From positions 1 to 9,935 of the forward strand of contig CAJXNF010000073.1 in assembly GCA_913056375.1 (NCBI GenBank): DNA of 9,935 nucleotides, written 5' to 3'. Origin of the DNA: an uncultured Pseudomonadota bacterium (lineage in GTDB: Bacteria; SAR324; NAC60-12). Positions 7,502-9,935 of this stretch are shown in pieces; the first letter of the stretch is position 1, and every line of letters starts with the position of its first letter. Made by a program: the position numbers and the translations under genes. Under the pieces are notes generated by a model. The model did no database searches. It worked only from the letters and a program-made list of their open reading frames with translations, and was not told the origin of the DNA.

Positions 7502-7508
7502 CTCCTTT
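7502..7508 (-). promoter_or_regulatory. Shine-Dalgarno site of lpxA
   Basis: On the minus strand, AAAGGAG ends seven bases before the ATG at 7494. This is the strongest ribosome-binding site in the window and fixes the lpxA start; most other starts here lack a recognisable one. Confidence 0.75.
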
Positions 7509-7530
7509 GCTTCGTTTAAAATTGCCATGA

Positions 7531-7559
7531 AATATAAACCTCACCCTCTTCGAAGACAA
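7531..7559 (-). promoter_or_regulatory. Candidate sigma-70 type promoter for lpxA
   Basis: Read on the minus strand, TTGTCT (-35, four of six consensus) at 7554-7559 is followed after exactly 17 bases by TATATT (-10, five of six) at 7531-7536. The predicted transcript would begin near 7524, about 30 bases before the lpxA start. This would let lpxA, the antiporter and rph be expressed independently of the upstream substrate-binding protein gene. It overlaps the perfect 10-base palindrome TCTTCGAAGA (7547-7556), which could be an operator or chance. It was found by eye. Confidence 0.4.
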
Positions 7560-7583
7560 GTTCTTCACTCATCAATAGGGCTT

Positions 7584-8741
7584 TCAATTCGCTGGATTTG
7601 CTGAGATCCAATCAGAAACATACTGAACTTCATTCTGAAAGAATTGCGTCATCCGAAAGGATGTGACGGCACTTACGGCTAAGGGGAATTCCATGGGAGG
7701 AGCTAGGAGACCATGCCATTCACCAACTTGCTCTAGCGTGGTTGCCAGTTGGAATGGGGTTAGACGAATCCCACTGCGGTGAAGTAATTCTGTTGTGGTT
7801 TCAGCGATTGCATGTCCGACCAGTGTCCAATGAGTCATCTCTTGTCCCGGGGCATATTCGTTCAACAGTTTACGATGAAGAGTGATCCCGGGATGATCAT
7901 TTTGTTGCAGCATTGGGAGATAGCTGAGAAAAGCGACTCGATTTAGAACCTCCGGATCAAATTGTCTGAGCAATTCACCATTTGCGATACCAGAACCTGC
8001 ATAGATTGGAACATTCCACTCCTGATGCTGCCAAATAAAAGCCTGAGTTTCCAGTATATCTCCAAGCACTACAATAGCATCTGGAACGAGAGCTACTAAT
8101 TGATCTAACTCTTTTTCTAGGCTGAACAGAGGAACTCGGCTTGGCATGGGCTCAATTTGCACCAGTCCTGCGCTTCCAGCGTCAAAATACTCTAGCAATG
8201 AGGTTGCTTGCTGATCTTCACGAAACCAAACAAGAATACGTTTCCCTACCAGATTCTCAGCACAGAATCTTCCAAGTGCTAACGCTTCTGCCTCAAGAGA
8301 TGGAGAGAAATAAATTCTACCGGCTTTTTTTTCTTGAGGACGACCAACACCAAATAGATCTGGTATCCCAGTAGCAGGAACCCAGTCTGGATATGAGCCT
8401 AAGACTGGCTCTCCGACAGACCCTACCATCGCCAAAGTTGGGTGCTGAAAAACTCTATTTTTGATAAGTTGTTCGACCGTTTGGTCTTCCATGCGAGTGT
8501 CAAGAGTTGTGTACTCTATGCTTCTTCCATGAATACCCCCTTGGTCATTCAAATAGCTGAAATAGGCTTTTATGCCGACGGAGATGCCATGATATTGATC
8601 AGCAGCAGGTCCACTCAAAACTTGGAGCCCAGCAAGATTAATTTGTCGTTGTGTGACCGATGAGTCTGATTGGGCAGTTGCAGATCCCAACAAAACAAAT
8701 AGATAAACGAACAGCAGTTGGATAGTTTTTTGAAGTTTCAT
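7584..8741 (-). CDS. ABC transporter substrate-binding protein, branched-chain amino acid (LivK/Peripla_BP_6) type
   Basis: A 385-residue exported periplasmic binding protein. Residues 1-23 are a signal peptide (MKLQK, hydrophobic core LLFVYLFVLLG, cleavage after SATA). The mature part has the two-lobe type I binding fold of the LivK/amide family: INLAGLQVLSGPAADQYHGISVGIKAYFSYLN (34-65), followed by the hallmark DQGGIHGRSIEY (66-77), the ligand-loop region MVGSVGEPVLGS (105-116), GIPDLF (125-130), and PDAIVVLGDILETQAFIWQ in the second lobe. Such proteins capture amino acids, amides, urea or other small solutes for an ABC importer, or act as sensor partners. The usual ligand-contacting serine/threonine pattern of LivK is not clear, so the ligand cannot be named. 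No permease or ATPase gene lies beside it. It is divergent from trpB across 267 bases, and no Shine-Dalgarno is evident before its ATG. Confidence 0.85.
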   Translation of the reverse strand: MKLQKTIQLLFVYLFVLLGSATAQSDSSVTQRQINLAGLQVLSGPAADQYHGISVGIKAYFSYLNDQGGIHGRSIEYTTLDTRMEDQTVEQLIKNRVFQHPTLAMVGSVGEPVLGSYPDWVPATGIPDLFGVGRPQEKKAGRIYFSPSLEAEALALGRFCAENLVGKRILVWFREDQQATSLLEYFDAGSAGLVQIEPMPSRVPLFSLEKELDQLVALVPDAIVVLGDILETQAFIWQHQEWNVPIYAGSGIANGELLRQFDPEVLNRVAFLSYLPMLQQNDHPGITLHRKLLNEYAPGQEMTHWTLVGHAIAETTTELLHRSGIRLTPFQLATTLEQVGEWHGLLAPPMEFPLAVSAVTSFRMTQFFQNEVQYVSDWISANPAN

Positions 8742-8813
8742 CGGATTTGAATTTTCTTAAAGCAAAATATGAATGATCCAATTGGGTTTTATGTATGGGA
8801 CTGGCAGCTGGTC

Positions 8814-8831
8814 ATGTGTACGCCTACACGT
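8814..8831. repeat. Inverted repeat, possible operator
   Basis: ATGTGTA-CGCC-TACACGT: a perfect five-base core (GTGTA/TACAC) around CGCC, extendable to seven bases per arm with one G-T-type mismatch. It sits 19 bases before the candidate trpB -35 and about 75 bases before the start of the substrate-binding protein gene. It could be a regulator site for either gene. No specific regulator is implied by the sequence. Confidence 0.3.
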
Positions 8832-8849
8832 TAATAGAATGGAAATGTG

Positions 8850-8878
8850 TTGACAGGGTCTAGCTGCAATTCTACGAT
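8850..8878 (+). promoter_or_regulatory. Candidate sigma-70 type promoter for trpB
   Basis: A perfect TTGACA (-35) at 8850-8855 is followed after exactly 17 bases by TACGAT (-10, four of six consensus) at 8873-8878. Transcription would start near 8885, leaving an untranslated leader of about 120 bases before trpB. This is the best promoter-like match I found by eye in this region. Confidence 0.5.
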
Positions 8879-8996
8879 TTCGAGTTCACTAAGCCAACAA
8901 GTTTGATTAAAGATTTTAGCTCTTTTGGTTGTTTATAATCAATGGAAGCATTCTAGAAGTTAATAGACCCTCACTAAAAATTACTAGTCAATGAAT

Positions 8997-9000
8997 GAGG
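8997..9000 (+). promoter_or_regulatory. Shine-Dalgarno site of trpB
   Basis: GAGG lies eight bases before the ATG at 9009 and supports that start. The ATG at 8991 just upstream is followed by a stop after five codons, directly before trpB, so it cannot be the trpB start. Confidence 0.6.
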
Positions 9001-9008
9001 TTTGCTAA

Positions 9009-9935
9009 ATGTGGTCAGATATATTCCAGACTGAAAAGCCAGGCTATTATGGCCAATTTGGTGGAATGTTCATTCCTGAGATTCTCAGGGCGACATTTGA
9101 GGAATTGATTGAAGCATTTGAATCTGCAAGGAATGACCCCAGTTTTTGGACAGAATATGTTCAGACCATGCAGAGCTACTCGTGTCGTCCAACACCAATC
9201 ACGTACTTGCCAAACTTAAGCAAGCAGAATGGGGGAGCACAAATTTACTGTAAGCGAGAAGATCTGAACCAGACCGGAGCTCACAAAGCCAACAACGTGA
9301 TGGGCCAGGGGCTGCTGGTCAAACGAATGGGAAAATCAAGAGTCATTGCTGAAACTGGAGCAGGACAACATGGTGTGGCCACAGCAACCATGGCGGCTCG
9401 CTTTGGGCTGGAGTGCACGATCTATATGGGAGCTCTTGATGTAGAGCGGCAGCGGCCGAATGTCTTCTGGATGGAACAACTAGGTGCTGAGGTTGTGGCT
9501 GTTACAGAAGGTTCAGCAACCCTTAAAGATGCAATCAATGCGGCAATGCGTGATTGGTCTGCCAGTATGGATGACACTCACTATGCCCTGGGGACTGTCT
9601 GTGGACCTCATCCATTTCCAACAATGGTTTCTTACTTTCAATCTTTGATTGGTCAAGAATCCAGAGAACAGATCTTGGAACTTACAGGGAGATTACCGGA
9701 CCGGATCTACGCCTGCGTTGGAGGGGGGTCAAATGCTTCGGGTCTGTTTTTGCCGTTTCTGGAAGATGAGGGAGTTGAGTTGGTAGGTGTCGAAGCAGGT
9801 GGCCATGGTGTTGAGAGTGGTGCCCACGCAGCCAGGTTTTCTGGTGGTCACATTGGGGTAGCTCAAGGTTACAAAACCTATTTCCTGCAGAATCCAGAAG
9901 GGCAAATGATGCACACCCATTCTATTGCTGCCGGA
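9009..9935 (+). CDS. trpB: Tryptophan synthase beta chain, N-terminal part (3' end outside window)
   Basis: The first 309 codons of a frame open to the right edge; the family is about 400 residues, so roughly three quarters is present. TrpB joins indole (channelled from TrpA) with serine, using pyridoxal phosphate, to make tryptophan in the cytoplasm. Features seen: YGQFGGMFIPE (14-24), RPTP (60-63), the cofactor lysine K93 in REDLNQTGAHKANN (83-96), catalytic E115 in ETGAGQHGVATAT (115-127), GSATLKDA (168-175), CGPHPFP (198-204), and the phosphate-binding GGGSNA (238-243). This is the canonical TrpA-dependent TrpB1 type. W154 replaces the arginine expected in NVFRM. A GAGG site precedes the ATG. 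No trpF or trpC gene lies directly upstream as it often would, so trpB (perhaps with trpA beyond the edge) seems to have its own promoter. Confidence 0.97.
   Translation, partial: MWSDIFQTEKPGYYGQFGGMFIPEILRATFEELIEAFESARNDPSFWTEYVQTMQSYSCRPTPITYLPNLSKQNGGAQIYCKREDLNQTGAHKANNVMGQGLLVKRMGKSRVIAETGAGQHGVATATMAARFGLECTIYMGALDVERQRPNVFWMEQLGAEVVAVTEGSATLKDAINAAMRDWSASMDDTHYALGTVCGPHPFPTMVSYFQSLIGQESREQILELTGRLPDRIYACVGGGSNASGLFLPFLEDEGVELVGVEAGGHGVESGAHAARFSGGHIGVAQGYKTYFLQNPEGQMMHTHSIAAG

Larger units (their letters stand above)
8742..9008. other. Divergent intergenic region between the substrate-binding protein gene and trpB
   Basis: This is the longest non-coding stretch in the window (267 bases), AT-rich towards trpB. 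It must contain promoters for two divergent genes. I see a candidate trpB promoter (8850-8878), a second TATAAT at 8934-8939 without a good -35, a small inverted repeat (8814-8831), a TTCTAGAA palindrome (8951-8958) and an ACTAGT palindrome (8983-8988). There is no tRNA, no tryptophan-rich leader peptide and no clear terminator/antiterminator pair. I could not identify a convincing promoter for the minus-strand gene. Confidence 0.6.

Noticed and set aside
7547..7556. Perfect palindrome TCTTCGAAGA upstream of lpxA as a defined operator
   Set aside because: A ten-base palindrome can occur by chance, no second copy was noticed and no regulator is implied. It is mentioned only in the lpxA promoter entry.
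8983..8988. ACTAGT resembling half of a TrpR operator before trpB
   Set aside because: Only one six-base half-site is present, without the paired half of the known operator, and six-base matches are common by chance.
8942..9008. A tryptophan leader peptide or attenuator before trpB
   Set aside because: The only short frames encode MEAF and MNEVC, with no tryptophan codons, and no mutually exclusive hairpins or T-run are visible.

Overview
The window (about 47% G+C by impression, genes packed close together) comes from a Gram-negative bacterium. It carries lpxA (lipid A synthesis), a periplasmic binding protein and a FecR-domain protein with signal peptides, plus ordinary housekeeping genes. 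TAA, TAG and TGA all end genes, so the standard bacterial code applies. The lineage cannot be fixed from sequence alone. The mixture would suit a marine proteobacterium-like or deltaproteobacterial/SAR324-like genome, but that is only a weak guess. There are no mobile elements, CRISPR arrays, tRNAs or rRNAs.

Layout. Positions 1-3642 read on the plus strand: the 3' end of a 5-formyltetrahydrofolate cyclo-ligase gene, a complete RluD-type 23S rRNA pseudouridine synthase, a PuuB-like FAD amine oxidase gene broken by one in-frame TAA, and an exported FecR-domain protein. A convergent junction with only 25 bases between stop codons separates this from the minus-strand block 3668-8741. In transcription order that block is an orphan branched-chain-amino-acid-type ABC substrate-binding protein, lpxA, a large cation/proton antiporter fused to a TrkA-like nucleotide-binding domain and a PTS EIIA domain, and RNase PH. 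The last three are close enough to be co-transcribed, and a plausible promoter and a good Shine-Dalgarno sequence precede lpxA. A 267-base divergent intergenic region (8742-9008) then leads to trpB, on the plus strand, which runs off the right edge.

How the genes relate. No single pathway unites the window; it reads as core-genome housekeeping: folate salvage, ribosome modification, tRNA 3' maturation, lipid A synthesis and tryptophan synthesis. Interspersed are a transport/regulation protein and exported proteins without their usual partners. The substrate-binding protein has no permease or ATPase beside it, FecR has no sigma factor or TonB receptor beside it, and lpxA lacks fabZ and lpxB on either side.

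The points most worth a second look are the nonsense codon in the otherwise intact PuuB-like gene, the antiporter-TrkA-EIIA fusion with its altered glycine motif, the variant residues in LpxA and TrpB, and the divergent trpB promoter region. I saw no convincing new defence, mobile or RNA system.
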